Positions 22,560-34,792 of a DNA stretch of 64,000 bases are shown one piece after another. This DNA is from Talinum fruticosum (lineage: Eukaryota > Streptophyta > Magnoliopsida > Caryophyllales > Talinaceae). The notes below the pieces were generated by a model. The model was not told where the DNA came from. It worked only from the letters and a program-made list of their open reading frames with translations, and did no database searches. Positions within the stretch are counted from its first letter, which is position 1. Every line of letters begins with the position of its first letter. The stretch lies in contig JAITYX010000054.1 in NCBI GenBank assembly GCA_021018815.1, forward strand, positions 2,790,001 to 2,854,000, in the 5' to 3' direction. A program made the position numbers and the translations under genes.

Positions 22560-25500
22560 TCATGCATTAATCATTCCAAGCTCATTCCTAATAAAGCAAA
22601 ACTAATCTTCACTAAGTGGCTTAGTTAAAATATCAGCTAACTGAAATTTTGTAGGAATAAATTCAAGTTCAATATCGCCTTTCTCAGAATGGTCTCTCGG
22701 AAAATGATATCTTACCTCAATATGCTTTGTCTTTGAATGCTTGAACTAGATTCTTGGTGATGCTGATTGCACCACGATTATCACACTTGATTGGAATTGA
22801 TTGGAATGAAAGTTCAAGATCTTTCAAGTGTTGCTTGATCCATTGAATCCGAGCACGAGCAAGCTCCAACCGCAATGTACTCGGCTTCGGTAGTTGATAG
22901 AGCAACCGAGTTATGCTTCTTTGAGTGCCAAGATATAAGGGATTGACCCGAAACCGGCATGCTCCTAATGTGCTCTTTCTATCAACCTTGTATTCAGCAT
23001 AGTCGGCATCCGAGTATCCGGTGAGGGTCGGTTCCGAGTCTTTTGAGAACTATAGACCTAGATTCCGATTCCGTGCAAGATATCTAAAAATTCTCTTCAC
23101 CGCGAGTGAGATGTGATTCTTTTGGATTAGCTTGGAATCTTGCAAGCTGACATACACTAAAAATAATGTCCGGTCTAGTGGATGTGAGATATAGCAGAGA
23201 TCCAATCATACCTGGATAGAGTTTCGATCTACTTGCTTTACCTTTTCGTCCGAGTCCAATTTCATGCTTGTTGCTCATTGGTATTGCTGCATATTTTGCA
23301 TTTTGAAGCTTGTACTTCTTCAGCAACTCCTTGGTATACCTAGATTGATGGACATAGATGCCATCTTTATCTTGTCCGATTTGTAGATCAAGAAAGAAAT
23401 TGAGGTCTCCCATCATGCTCATTTGGAATACCTGTCTCATCAACTCAAAAAATCTCGATAGAGATTTTCATTAGTAACTCCAAAAATTATATCATCAACA
23501 TAAATCCGAGTAATAAGAAATTCTTTCCCCTTGGTTTTTATGAAAAGAGTTTTGTCAATCTGACCTCTTTTGAAATCATTTTCAACCAAGAAACTGCTAA
23601 GTCTTTCATACCAAGCTTTGGGAGCTTGTTTAAGACCATAAGGAGCCTTTTGCAACTTGAAAACATGATTTAGAAATTCTGAGTTTTCAAATCCAGGGGT
23701 TGCTCAACATAGACTTCCTCTTGAATGAAACCATTCAGAAAAGCACATTTGACATACATTTGATACAATTTAATATTCATGCTTGATGCAAATGCTAAGA
23801 GGATTCTTATTGCTTCAATCCTAGCAACTGGTGCAAAGGTTTCCCCACAATCAATCCCTTCTTCTTGATTGTAACCTCTAGCAACAAGTCTAGCCTTATT
23901 TCGACTACCAACCCATCCTCATCCAATTTGTTCTTTAAAACCCATTTGGTTCCTGTGATCGGGTGGTCGGAAGGTCATTTGGTTAAAGTCAAGACTTGGG
24001 TTTCTCTCAAATTGATTAAGTTCCTCTTATATGGCCTCTACCCATTTAGGTTCATTTAGGGCCTCTAGTCCATTTCTGGGTTCAATTCTTGATATGAATG
24101 TAGTGAATGCACATAGATTTTGTAAAGAAGAACGAGTTCCTACCCCACTTGTTGATGTTAGACAAAATGTTCTCGAGTGGGTGGCTCGAAGCATATTTGA
24201 ATGCTCTACCTGTTCTCTAGGTCACCAGATTTGTTGGTTGAGCTGGATGATCTTCGATGATTTGATCCGACTGAGTTTGCTCATATGCTTCACCTTCGAC
24301 ATTCCGAGCCGCCTCTTGAGTTGGTTCGGTTTAAGTCATTTTCTTTTGACTCTATCTCGAGCTCGGCTTCAGCAAGATCATCTACATCTCGGATGAGTTT
24401 CAAATCTAAGAAGGTTGACTCACTTAGTTTTCCCTTATCAATCTCATCAAACACAACGTGGATGCTTTCTTCCAGTTTGTTAATCCTTTTTGGAAAACAC
24501 GATCTTGTTTACTATGTGATGAATAACCCGGAAAGATACCTTCATCCGACCGAGTATCAAACTTGGTCAGGTAATCCTTACCATTATTGTGAACATAGCA
24601 TTTACAACCAAAGGGTTTGAAGTATGAGATGTTAGGTTTCTTTCCCTTGTAGAGTTCATATGGAGTTTTCTTCAAGATGGGTCCGATGAGGCATACTGTT
24701 CGGTGTGTAGTTTCTTTGTGTTGACTACCTTAGCCAGAAATAGTAAGGTAGATCATGTTCAATCATCATCGTGCTTCCTAGTTCTTCAAAAGTTAGGTTC
24801 TTTCTCTCCACTACCCCATTCTATTGAGGGGTTTTGGGTGCTGAGAAGTCTAGAGAGATACCATTCTTATTTCGAACTCTGCAAATTATGAGTAATCGAA
24901 CTCCCTTCCATGGTCAATTCGAATTCTTTGGATATGAGTCCGAGACTCTACTTGAATTTTCCTGCAGAGCTTGCTGAACTCTTTGAAGGCTTCATTTTTG
25001 TGCTTAAGAAAACTGCTGAACTCTTTGAAGACTTCATTTTTGTGCTTAAGAAAACAAACCCAGGTAAATCTTGAGTAGTCATCAACAATCACAAGTACAT
25101 AGGATTTACCTCCGAGACTCTTTACAGACGATTTCACCACATCAATCCATATGCAACATTTCAAGCACCTTGGATGTGGAAACGAGTTTTGAGAGATTTG
25201 AAGGATGATCCGACCTATTTCCCTTTTGTGCATGCTTCACAAATGTTATCTTTCTTATATGCACGATTAGGTAAACCTCTTACTAAACCATGAGATGCAA
25301 GCTTTTTGGTAGTATGCATGCTAACATGACCTAGTCTACGATGCCATGTCCAAGAATCATCATGCAATGATTCTTGACAACAAGATAAATTTTGACTTGG
25401 ATCGAAAGAGCAATAGTGTAGGTATTACCTTATCTCTTACCCGAGAGCTTAGTCTCTTTGCTATTTGCATTAGAAATATAGCAATTTGTCCGAGTGAATC

Positions 25501-25850
25501 TTACCTCTTGACCCTTGTCACATAATTGAGAGATGTTGAGTAGATTGTACTTTAATCCCTTGATAAGATAGATTGGCCTAACCAGGTTATCTCCTTTCCC
25601 AATCTTGCCTATCCCAACTATCTTGCCCTTACTTGTCATCTCCAAAAGTGACTTTGCCTCCTTTGTAATTTTACAACTTAAAAAGAGTCTTGAATCTCCT
25701 AACATGTGGCATGAGCATCCACTATCTAAGTACTAATGACCTTTTGTCTCTTCGAGTTACTTGTAAGTCGAAACACACTAACCCTTCTCACTTCCTCTAA
25801 CGAACCCAAGTAACTCCCTTTACTCGTGGTTTTTTTTCGAGGAAGAAGAC
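22560..25850 (-). pseudogene. pol: Pol of K: protease, integrase, RT, RNase H
   Basis: Minus strand order: protease with YLDSGCSCHM (about 25720, catalytic DSG present), ISQLCDKGQEV, GAG-pre-integrase zinc region (LGH-x-SMHT, about 25330), integrase with the VDDYSRFTWVCF block (about 25080) and HGREF (about 24900), the C-terminal KPNISYFKPFGCKCY (about 24620), RT with IYVDDIIFG (about 23490) and MMGDLNFFLDLQI, RNase H ending LGMINA-TGA at 22560. A tandem copy of an 18-codon piece (FLKHKNE-x-FKEFS, about 24960-25060) adds residues within integrase. Several frameshifts and stops: non-functional. This polyprotein would carry out cleavage, reverse transcription and integration. Confidence 0.92.
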
Positions 25851-27540
25851 TCTTGGGAACCCAGATTTGGTTAACTTTGGGTTTGGTTTGATTCCGAGTC
25901 TTCCTTTAAAAAACTAAGTCTCGTGTTTCTTTCTTTTGAAAATATTTTCTTTTATAAACCGGTGGAGAAGCTTTTCTCCTGTAAGCTGTTGCAGGCTCGA
26001 GTCCTCCTTTAATTTTTATGAATAGGACCATGGTCGGCCTTCCCGAACTTCATAGTTCTGGAATCCTTTTTGAAAAGACTTGAGTAGGAATTAGATTCCT
26101 CCTCTTCGTTAAAACCAAGTCCTTCTTTCCTGAAGGAGACACATTGAGAGCCTAAAAGCATGTCAAGGTTTTCTAACCTTGAGTTAAATTTCAAAACCAG
26201 CTTTTGAGAGTCATTGAGCTTTCTTTTCAAATGCTTATTTTCTCTTCTGCGTGCTCGGACTCCGTCTCATTTGCTTGAGTACTAGTCTTGAGTTCTTTCG
26301 GAGTTAGTCTCGGTTTTCCAATTCATTTTTCAAACCATTGCTCTCGAAGTAAGAAACTCAAGTTATTCTTTGAGCCGAGAAGAATCGGAATTGGACTTTT
26401 CTTCCAAAGTATAAATATATTTAGCCAAATCAACTTTGGAGAACATGAGAAAGTATTCAATTACCTCATGAGGATTTGTCTCCTCATTGTCCGAGTTATC
26501 AGAATCTAATTCGATTCGACTTACGAGTCTATTAGTGCCATTGGACACTTTAAGTCATCAAAATCTTCATCCTTTTCATATGAGTCTTCATCACTCCATG
26601 TGGCCATCATAGCCTTCATCTTCTTTCTCTCCCTCTTTCTCCTTGGACAGTCTTTGACTATGTGATCTTTACTTGCCACATTCAAAGCAACCAGAATTCT
26701 TAGTTAAAGATAACATTGAAGGAGAGGAGTATTTACCTTTTCTGTCCTTCTTATCTTTCTTTTAGAACTCTTCCGTTGGCCTCTTCATCATTCTTTTGAA
26801 GCCTCGAGCAATGAGTGCCATGGGGTCTTCTTCCGAGTCCGAGGAACTTAGATTTTCTCCTGTACTTTCGAGGATTTCAACGCAATGTTCTTTCTAGTGC
26901 TAACCTTAGCATCCCCTTCTTCTAGATTGATTTCATGGGTAAGTAGCTTCCCAATCGGTTTGTCCGGCTTTACATCGGAGAGTTTGTGAGCTTCCTCAAT
27001 GGCTGTCACCTTGGGACCCAATCTTCTCTATTTGGTCGGCGTCTTAGAATTTTTCTGCACATTTATTCATAGGAAATCTTTCTACCTAGAGATTTGAGAT
27101 TGTTTGTAATCTTAGTGAAGCGTATAAACATCCGAGGGATGTTTTCTTCGGCTCCATCTTGAACAGCTCATATTTGTGAAGATATTAACTTATTTTCGCC
27201 TGTTTCACTTGGCTTGTTCCTCCATATGTGTTGACAAGAGAGTCCCACACATATTTAGCCGTGTCACGGCTGACACTCTGTTGTACTCTTACGAGCTGAT
27301 AGCACACAGTAGGATGTTTATCGCTTCGAAGTTCTTTCCGAACTTTTCCGACTCTTCATTGCAGTACTTCAACTTTGCTTTAGGCATTGGTCTTGTATCT
27401 TCCATCTTCATTGGAATGTAATTGCCTTCTTGTATGATGTTCCATTAGCTTCTTCCGAGTGCACAAAGTTTGATCCTTTGAACTTTGGTGGTTTCTTTGG
27501 AAGATCTTCCTTCATCAAACTCTTCGTTGTTCTAAGCTAT
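25851..27540 (-). pseudogene. gag: Gag of K
   Basis: Reads from 27540 on the minus strand; the expected start ATG is ATA. Recognisable blocks: NNEEFDEGR, the FKMEPKENIPRMFIRF-like block near 27150, the KEEFYKKDKKD region near 26770, a knuckle CFECGK...HIVKDC near 26690 interrupted by one extra base, then the acidic stretch and the leucine-rich region (LNDSQKLVLKFNSRLENLDM, about 26200) ending in GLGFNEEEES, which is typical of SIRE-type Gag. Broken by frameshifts. Confidence 0.85.
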
Positions 27541-27585
27541 CCGATCTTTAGACCTTTGGATTGTTAGATCCTTTACGAAAGGCTA

Positions 27586-27597
27586 GGCTCGATACTA
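27586..27597 (-). promoter_or_regulatory. Primer binding site of K
   Basis: Minus strand TAGTATCGAGCC, two bases from the 5' LTR; differs from the E and D site TGGTATCGAGCC by one base. Confidence 0.75.
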
Positions 27598-27599
27598 GT

Positions 27600-29089
27600 T
27601 GAAGGTCTTCTCTTTGAGAGTCTTAGTCACCCTAGAGGTAGGGGGTGAATAGGGTGATGAGGAAATTTTAACAAACTTAGAAGATTTAAGCTTGAAAAGA
27701 ATGAACAAGACAATCCGAGTCTAGATTGGACTCGGAAAAGGTGTAAACTTAGAGATACGTGGAAACCCTCCTAGGGCAGAAAACCGCGGACAGTGCTAGT
27801 CCAAGCACCAAGTCAAATCCACTATTTTGAATCCACAAAATACAATGGACTGACTCAACCAAAATTGCTCCCTTAGACAATTCCTTACGAGTTTTCCTAG
27901 ACTCATAAATTCCCTTATCCGATCTAGTACGTCCTAACTGAGGTAACCTTTACATCTAGGGACAAATGAGCTGAGTTAACCCTTACAGCTCAGTCAAGGG
28001 ACCTTACTCAGAAAGTAAGAAGAGTATGTTACTGATTACAAGACTTTACAACTCGGAAAGTATGAATTACAAGTCGGGAGTTGTAAATAGAAGATTGAAT
28101 ATAAAAACAATGACTTTTGCTTAAGTAATGTGTTTCAACAATAATTCCAACAATCTTCAAGTCTTGTGAGGTGGCTTATATTTATAGGTGACCAAGCAGA
28201 TTAGCCGTTGTGAATGATTTACGAACGAAGTCCTTCTTGACCCTTGTAACGGTTCTTCTAAGTTGCTTAAAAAAATTTCATTGAGATGTGAATGTTGTGC
28301 AATGGCTCTTGGCTCCTAAAGGTTCTCCAGTCAGCTGGTGATGTCCGAAAAGTAAGGTGGAAACCATCGTTGAGCTTAACATTGAAGTTTTCCAGCTTTG
28401 GAAACAGACAACCACGACACGGTGTCGAGCCTTGTTCGAAGTAGAAAAGCCTTGTACTGTTGGTGATTGACGAGCTTGAAGTCGGTTACTTTTGTAATTT
28501 AAAAAATGAGATAATCTCGTTTGGATAACCTACAATAGTAAACCACTTTGGTTCTCAAAGTATAAAATACTTTCGTCTAAGATTAGGCACATATAATAAT
28601 TTAATTAAGACAATTAAGTGCATAATTATCTTAGGCCTAGAAGAGTGGAATTTTCTTAGTCTAATATTCATTATACTCAAATTCCATCGGAATCTGTCCT
28701 AAGGAAGATCAAGTTATAAGAGTGAAAACATCATAGTATAGGTACTTGATCTAGACAAATAATTCTCAAACAAATAAACCGACTTAGAAAGATGATCAAC
28801 GAGTGTAATGCACTTTAATTTGAAATATGCAGTCGGAACTCGGATAAAAAGCGTTAGAGAGATTATTTGAACATATAATAGATCCGAGTGATATCCGAGT
28901 GACTCGAAACATCATTGTGAGAAGATAAATAAGAGTGTGTTTTACGAGTCGGTCGAAACGAATGAAAACTTATATAAGAGTTTCTATAACACTCGGAATG
29001 ACTTGTAATCAAAACTTAGGAGGGATGAGGTTTGTACATGAGTCTTTATGTAGTACTCGGAATGATCTAGTTTCGAGTCCGAGTCTTCA
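27600..29089 (-). repeat. 5' LTR of K (1490 bp)
   Basis: Plus-strand TGAAGGTCTTC...GAGTCTTCA. Co-linear with 18427-19917, differing by scattered substitutions. Its TATA region near 28170 is altered (minus strand TATAAATATAAG). Confidence 0.95.
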
Positions 29090-31458
29090 TGCTCTTCCTT
29101 AGAAAAGGACCAAAATAAAGAGAATTATTGCGTTAGTAAGTGGAAGTGAGAAGGATTTGTTTGTTTCTATTTTGCGGTGGCTGAGAAAAAGAAGGGTCAT
29201 CGGTACTTGGACAGGTGGATGCTCACACCACTTGTCGGGTGATTCAAGACTCTTTTCTAAGTTAGAAGATCCGAAAGGAGGCAAAGTCACATTTAGAGAC
29301 AATAATAAAGGCAAGATAGTAGGGATTCACAAGATTGGTGAAGGAAATAATTCGGTTAGTCCAGTCTACCTTGTCAAAGGGTGAAGTACAATCCGCTCAA
29401 CATCTCTCGGCTATGTGACAAAGGTCAAGAGGTAAGAATCACTCGGACCAATTGCTACATTTATAATTTAGTTACTTGAAGAGACTAAGCTCTCGGGTAT
29501 GAGGTCGGGTAACACTTATACTATCCCTCTCTCGGATTCAAGTAAAAATCTATCTTGCTTGAAAGCATCTTTGAATGATGATTCATGGACTTGGCATCGT
29601 ACACTAGGTCATATTAGCGTGCATACTATCAAGAAACTTGCATCTCATGGATTGGTTAGAGGATTACCTAACTATGCATTGAAGAAAGATAAAATCTACG
29701 ATGCATGTACGAAAGGAAAACAAGTCGGATCATCTTTCACACCACTCAAAACTATGTTTACATCCAAAGTACTTGAATTAGTTCATATGGATGTATGTGG
29801 TGAAATTCTGTGAAAAGCCTTGGAGGTAAATCATATGCTATTGTCATTGCTGATGATTTCTCACGATTTACAATGGGGTAAGAACTCGATCTTCTTTGCA
29901 TAATCTGTGTGCATTTTCTACATTCATATCATTAACGGAACCCAAAAATGCACTAGAGGCCCTAAATGAATCTGAATGGGTAGAGGCCATACAAGAAGAG
30001 CTTAATCAATTTGAAAGAAACCAAGTCCGGACTCGACCAAACTACCTTTTGGACCACCCAGTCATAGGAACTAATCGGGTCTTCAAGAACAAACTAGATG
30101 AGGAAGGGTTGGTAGTTAGAAATAAGGCTAGACTTTTTGCTCGGGGTTACAATCAAGAGGAAGGAATTAATTGTGGGGAAACCTTTGCACCTATTGCTAG
30201 GATTGAGGTAATCAGAATTTTGTTAGCATTTGCATCTAGAATGAATATTAAGCTATGTCACATGGATGTCAAATGTGCTTTTCTCAATGGTTTTATTCAA
30301 GAAGTTATGTTGAGCAATCCCCGAATTTGAAAACTCGGAATTTTCAAATCATGTTTTCAAATTGCAAAAGGCATTATATGGTCTTAAACAAGCTCCTCGA
30401 GCTTGGTATGAGAGACTTAGCAATTTCTTGGTTGAAAATGATTTCAAAAGAAGTCAGATTGACAAAACTCCTTTCACAAAAACCAAGGGGAATGATTTTC
30501 TTATCATTTAGATTTATGTTGATGACATCATTTTTGGAGCTACTAATGAAACTCTATGCCAAGAGTTTTCTAAATTAAAGAGACAGGAGTTCCAAATTAG
30601 TATGATGAGAGAACTCAATTTCTTTCTTGGTTTGTAAATAAAAAAAGATAAGGAGGGCATTTATATTCATCAATCTAAGTATACCAAGGAGTTATTGAAG
30701 AAGTACAAGCTACAAGATGTGAAGCATGCGAGCAACACCTATGAGTATCGGTTTGAAACTGGACTTAGATGAGAAAGGTAAAGTCTGTAGATCAAAAACT
30801 CTACAGAGGTATGATTGGATCTCTGTATCTCACATCAAGTAGGCCATATATCATGTTCATTGTCTTCCTTTTTACAAGATTTTAATCTAATCCAAATGAA
30901 TCACATCTCACTGCGGTGAAGAGAATTTTTAGATATCTTATAGGGACTCGGAATCTTGGTCTATGGTTCTCAAACGACTCGAGAACTAACTCTCACTTGG
31001 ATACTCTTATGCTGATTATCCTGGATACACAGTTGATAGAAAGAGCACATCAGTAGCATGCCAATTTCTAGGTCAATCCCTTATCTCTTGGCATTTAAAG
31101 AAACAGAACTTAGTTGCTCTATCAATTGCCGAGGCTGAGTACATTACAGCTGGAGCTTGCTGTGCTCAGCTTCTATAGATCAAACAACACTTGAAGGATC
31201 TTGGATTATCATTCACTTCCATCCCAATCAAGTGTGATAATTAGAGTGCAATCGGTATCACTAAAAATCCGGTTCGAGCACTCAAAGACAAAGCATATTG
31301 AGGTCGGGTATCATTTTCTTAGAGACCATTTTGTGAAAGACGATATTGAGCTTGAATTTATTCCTACTAAGTTTCAATTAGCTTATATTATTACTAAGCC
31401 TCTTAGTGAGGATCAATTTTACTTTATTAGGAATGAGCATCGCATGATTAATGCATAA
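29090..31458 (+). pseudogene. pol: J gag end and pol, with integrase deletion
   Basis: Continues J after K. Protease is degraded (WTGGCSHHLSGDSRLFSKLE near 29210; the catalytic Asp is gone). GAG-pre-integrase zinc region LGHISVHTIKKLASHGLVRG (29600). Integrase is cut short: right after DDFSRFT (29870) the sequence jumps to the hinge before RT (VRTRSSLHNLCAFSTF), losing about 0.9 kb including the rest of the catalytic core. RT is the best preserved part: PKNALEALNESEWVEAIQEE (29943), [13 protein letters not shown] (30256), IYVDDIIFGATNE (30510, preceded by a TAG), then RNase H to a TAA at 31458 (FIRNEHRMINA). Non-functional. Confidence 0.92.
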
Positions 31459-32036
31459 TTAAGTGATTTACTTGCCTGAATTATATTTGCATGATTATGC
31501 GTTATATATATCTTGATAACGAAGGGATCAACTAACTTAGAGTGAGACTAAGTTCTAAGTTATTAGTTTTTCTAAGTGTTCTTAGTCACTTAGAAAAGAT
31601 ACTTGAGTTAGGCGAGTTTATAAGCAAAATAGCCATCAAAATTACGAGGTCGATACTGTAGATAAATGGGAGAATGTCATAAATGTTTTCAAAAACTCTT
31701 TTTCTCTTTCTCTACCACGCATTTCAATAAGAAGAAAGTAGCCATTAGAAGAAAGTTGTTGGAATACTAGCCGTTAGAGTGCAGAACGACACAATGGTCT
31801 AAGAGCGTTGCTTGGTATTTGGGTCAGAATGAAGGTTAAAAGTCATTCTTTTTGCTATAAATAGCACCCCTTCACCTTCTTTTCTTCACTTTACCCACTG
31901 CTTACATACTCTCTTTGCTCTCGACTTCTCTACTTACTCTTGCATTCTCTCTCTCTCTTTCGAATTCTCAATTATCTTTGCGCTCATCTCTTTACTTTCT
32001 TTACTTTCTTCTTCTCTCTTTCTCCAATTTTTCATC
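31459..32036 (+). promoter_or_regulatory. J: pol-ORF3 spacer with TATA box (31856-31864)
   Basis: TATAAATAG at 31856-31864 followed by CACCCCTTCACCTTC and a long CT-rich leader; the ORF3 ATG is at 32037, 172-173 bp further on. There is no such box in front of gag apart from the one in the LTR. The pattern suggests that ORF3 has its own promoter (inference). Confidence 0.65.
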
Positions 32037-33586
32037 ATGCCAAAGGGAGGAACCGGTCAAGAAATGGGTTCGGCTACGAAGAAGGCTCGAACCAAAGCTA
32101 CTCAAGGAGATACTGTAGATCCTCCTAAACATTTCATTGCCCAACATCTAACATTGGACGACAAATTCTTCTCCTCTACTTCTTTTTCATGGTTGCACAA
32201 CGTCAATGATAATGGTGTGTACAACTACTTGGTCTTCTGTGAGTACATATATAACGAACTCGTTTATGAGTTCTATTCCAATATGACTTGTCTCTTAACG
32301 CGTCATATCTTCCGTTGTTCAAGAGAAGGTGGTTCGCATCAATCTCGCTCTTCTCCATTGACTCTTCAATGTCAAATCTCTCTTTCTCTACTCCAACCCC
32401 GTACCCTTCACGGAAATCACTGACGATTTCTTTGATAAGTACGCTAAAGAGGTGCCTGAGTCATACAAAAACTTCTCTCGTGACTCATATGAGGTCGAAG
32501 CAAGGTCGCTTTACTTCATCTTGATGAGAACTTTCTTTTCTCATCACTCTAACAAGGAGAATCCCAATTCTAAGATTCTCAAAGCTTTGTTTCACATTCT
32601 AGAGGGCTATGATGTACACCTCTTCCCAGCTATTCTCGAGCAAATAGCATCCGTGCCAGCTCACTCTAAGAAATCCATTCCTTTTCCTTTTGGAGCCCTT
32701 ATGACTCGCTGTCTTCAAGTAGTTCAAGGTCCCCATTCCTTCATACCCTAACACTTGCTCGGAAGGCGGCGATTGTGCGGGCGAAAAGAGCTATCAGTGT
32801 CTAGAATACTAGGAACTACGGCCTGGTGTTTGGGTTCACGGGTATGAGTTTTCACCTCCTCCTCCTCCTTAGAGTCCACCAATAACTCCACACTAGACTG
32901 TTGATCCATTAACTTCTCAACCTCCTCCTTCTGCTGCAGTGTTTACTTGAAATGGTAAACAAATTTGCTTCTTTGATTGAGGATTTCCAATCCACTATGA
33001 AAATCTTAAAATCTTTTATTCCCAATATAGTTACGCTCTAGAAAATCGCACGAGTCTCATATTCGGGAGAACCAAGAGTTGATGTCCGAGCTCAAAGGGA
33101 TTATCCAAGAACAGCATGATCAGATCCGCCTCCTTCAAGAGCATAGATCAAAAGCTGCTAAGGACTCAGAAACATCTAATACTTCTTAGGAGTCCTCCAG
33201 CTCAGCTAAGTCGGCTTCAATTGAAGTTGAAAAGGAAGTTATAGAAGCGAGATGAGGAAGAAGCCAAAGGTGAAGAAGGAAAAGTTGAGAAGAAGGAAGA
33301 AGAACAACAAGGAGAAGTGGTTGCTCAATCTAAGGGCTAAGGCGACAAAGAACTAGAACCGATCTCTTCGGATCATGTTTCGAGCGACTCAAAAGAGGTC
33401 GGCGATATAGGTCGATCAACCACCCCCATCTTAGAAGCACAGCCAGCGGTTGTCTTCGAGGAAGAAGAAAAGGCTGAGGATGATATTGCCTTGGTTCACA
33501 TAACCAAGACCGACCAGATTCCGACATCCCGGTTCCGCGGCCCCTTTGCTCATCTCGGTTAACGAAGTTGCTCCTACTTCTTAGTT
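32037..33586 (+). pseudogene. ORF3 of J (envelope-position ORF), best start
   Basis: ATG at 32037 opens MPKGGTGQEMGSATKKARTK, then PPKHFIAQHLTLDDKFF, SFSWLHNVNDNGVYNYLVF and CEYIYNELVYEFYSNM; the frame shifts just after (about 32290). The conserved middle resumes in another frame near 32400-32750 (EITDDFFDKYAKEVPESYKN, FPFGALMTRCLQVVQ), then a coiled-coil-like charged segment (about 33060-33180) and a Glu/Lys-rich tail. About 515 codons in total. The middle resembles the 'putative plant transposon protein' domain; the biochemical role is unknown. The KKARTK start is nuclear-signal-like. No membrane segment is evident. The 3' limit is uncertain. Confidence 0.7.
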
Positions 33587-33897
33587 TTTTTTTAACTCGA
33601 GATTTTACTTTGTCTTGTCGATATCCGATGTATTTTTACGTTACTTTCTCCCTCCTTTTAATGAAATGCATAGGGGAGAAAATTAGAAACTTGGATGTTT
33701 GGTTTAGGGGTAGTTCTTTTCCCTTCATGCTGAGTTTATCTAGTTTTTGTCCGAAAATATTTATTTTCCGAGCAATGAATGAATTTATTTTCTCCGAGCA
33801 TATTCGTTTTTAAGTTACATACTTTTTTGTCCGATACTTGACTCTTTAACATATCTCGCTCTGGTTATAATCTTTCTTTACTTTGATTCTTTAACCG
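33587..33897 (+). other. J: 3' non-coding with internal purine block
   Basis: Non-coding tail of J, with GCATAGGGGAGAAAATTAG at about 33668-33686 (the second purine block of the family). It is cut at 33898 by the CACTA-like element and resumes at 37177-37339. Confidence 0.6.
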
Positions 33898-34729
33898 CAC
33901 TAATACGAAACCACTTTTAACTACGGTTAAAAATAACCTTTAACGATGGTTAGCGGGCATCGTGTATTTGGGCGTCGTTGTATGTACCACCTTTCACTAG
34001 GGTTCAAAACCCATAGTCAAAGAGCACCTATAACTATAGTTCTAGAAAAAGAATCGTAGTTATAGGTACCCTATAACTACGGTTTTGGAGAAAGAAGCTG
34101 TAGTTATAGGTACCCAAAACCGTAGTTAAAGAGCACTTGTGGAGAAAGAACCATCGTTATAGGTAAAATTATTTTTAAAAAAATTCAGGGAGGGAAGTTT
34201 AAAACTCTATCCTCAAATTGTTCAAATTATACAACTGAAAATTACTTAAACAACATAAACAACCCAAGATTCCAACACTAGAGTAGATTTAAATACTAGA
34301 AAATCAAATGAACCAAAGCGAGCCGGATTTGGATCTCCAAGGTAGACGTTTTACCAATTGAATCATCCCCTTATTTAGGACTATCTTCACCGGATCGTGA
34401 ACACTTGTTCAAGGAAGTTCTTTCACTTCTCAAATCATTCTTCTTCCTCTCTCTAAAATGAGAAATTCACAAACATAAAAGGTTTCCTCGTCTCGCACAT
34501 GAGAAGAAAGTTATAATAGGGCAATTTTAAATACAAAGATTGAAAAAATTAGTTAAAATTATGCCATAATCATCGAGTAAATACTATTAAATTTTAATGT
34601 AGTATAAAGTACTTGGAATCAACCTCCAATGTACGCCTACTCAACGAGGACAACAACATTCTTCACAACAAGTCAAAATTCTTGCTTCCATACTCATTTC
34701 CTTCACTCGAACACTAATCCAAAAATTAC

Positions 34730-34792
34730 ATGTCCTTTTCATCCGCATAATTTTGACGAAGAAGAGAAACGTGAGGCATAATAGGCACCATA
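34730..34792 (-). pseudogene. Ferritin fragment, part 2
   Basis: On the minus strand continues the ferritin frame across the solo LTR: after one copy of CCATA is removed, KKELSM joins VPIMPHVSLLRQNYADE without a frame change, matching the order VP-x-x-P-x-VSL-x-RQ-x-Y in plant ferritins. At 34730 the sequence passes into GTAATTTTT, a possible splice donor, after which no ferritin sequence is visible. This suggests that the captured piece is genomic exon 1 plus some intron. Confidence 0.75.

Larger units (their letters stand above)
18427..29089 (-). mobile_element. Copia element K, full length (10,663 bp)
   Basis: LTRs at 18427-19917 (3') and 27600-29089 (5'), flanked by TGCTC at 18422-18426 and 29090-29094. 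Internal order on the minus strand: primer site, gag (27540 to about 25850), pol (about 25850 to 22560), spacer with TATAAATAG, ORF3 (21996 to about 20380), purine block, polypurine tract. Inserted near the end of J gag. Contains the usual frameshifts, and its gag start codon reads ATA. Its protease keeps the DSG triad, unlike D, E and J. Confidence 0.95.

Noticed and set aside
32037..33586. ORF3 as a true viral envelope glycoprotein
   Set aside because: No signal peptide, membrane span or cysteine-rich ectodomain is visible in any of the five copies.
34318..34375. tRNA-like stretch on the minus strand (TTCAATTGGTAAAACGTC and CCAAATCCGG)
   Set aside because: It has a D-arm-like and a T-arm-like piece but no room for an anticodon arm and no matching acceptor stem. 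At best a fragment of an organelle-type tRNA.
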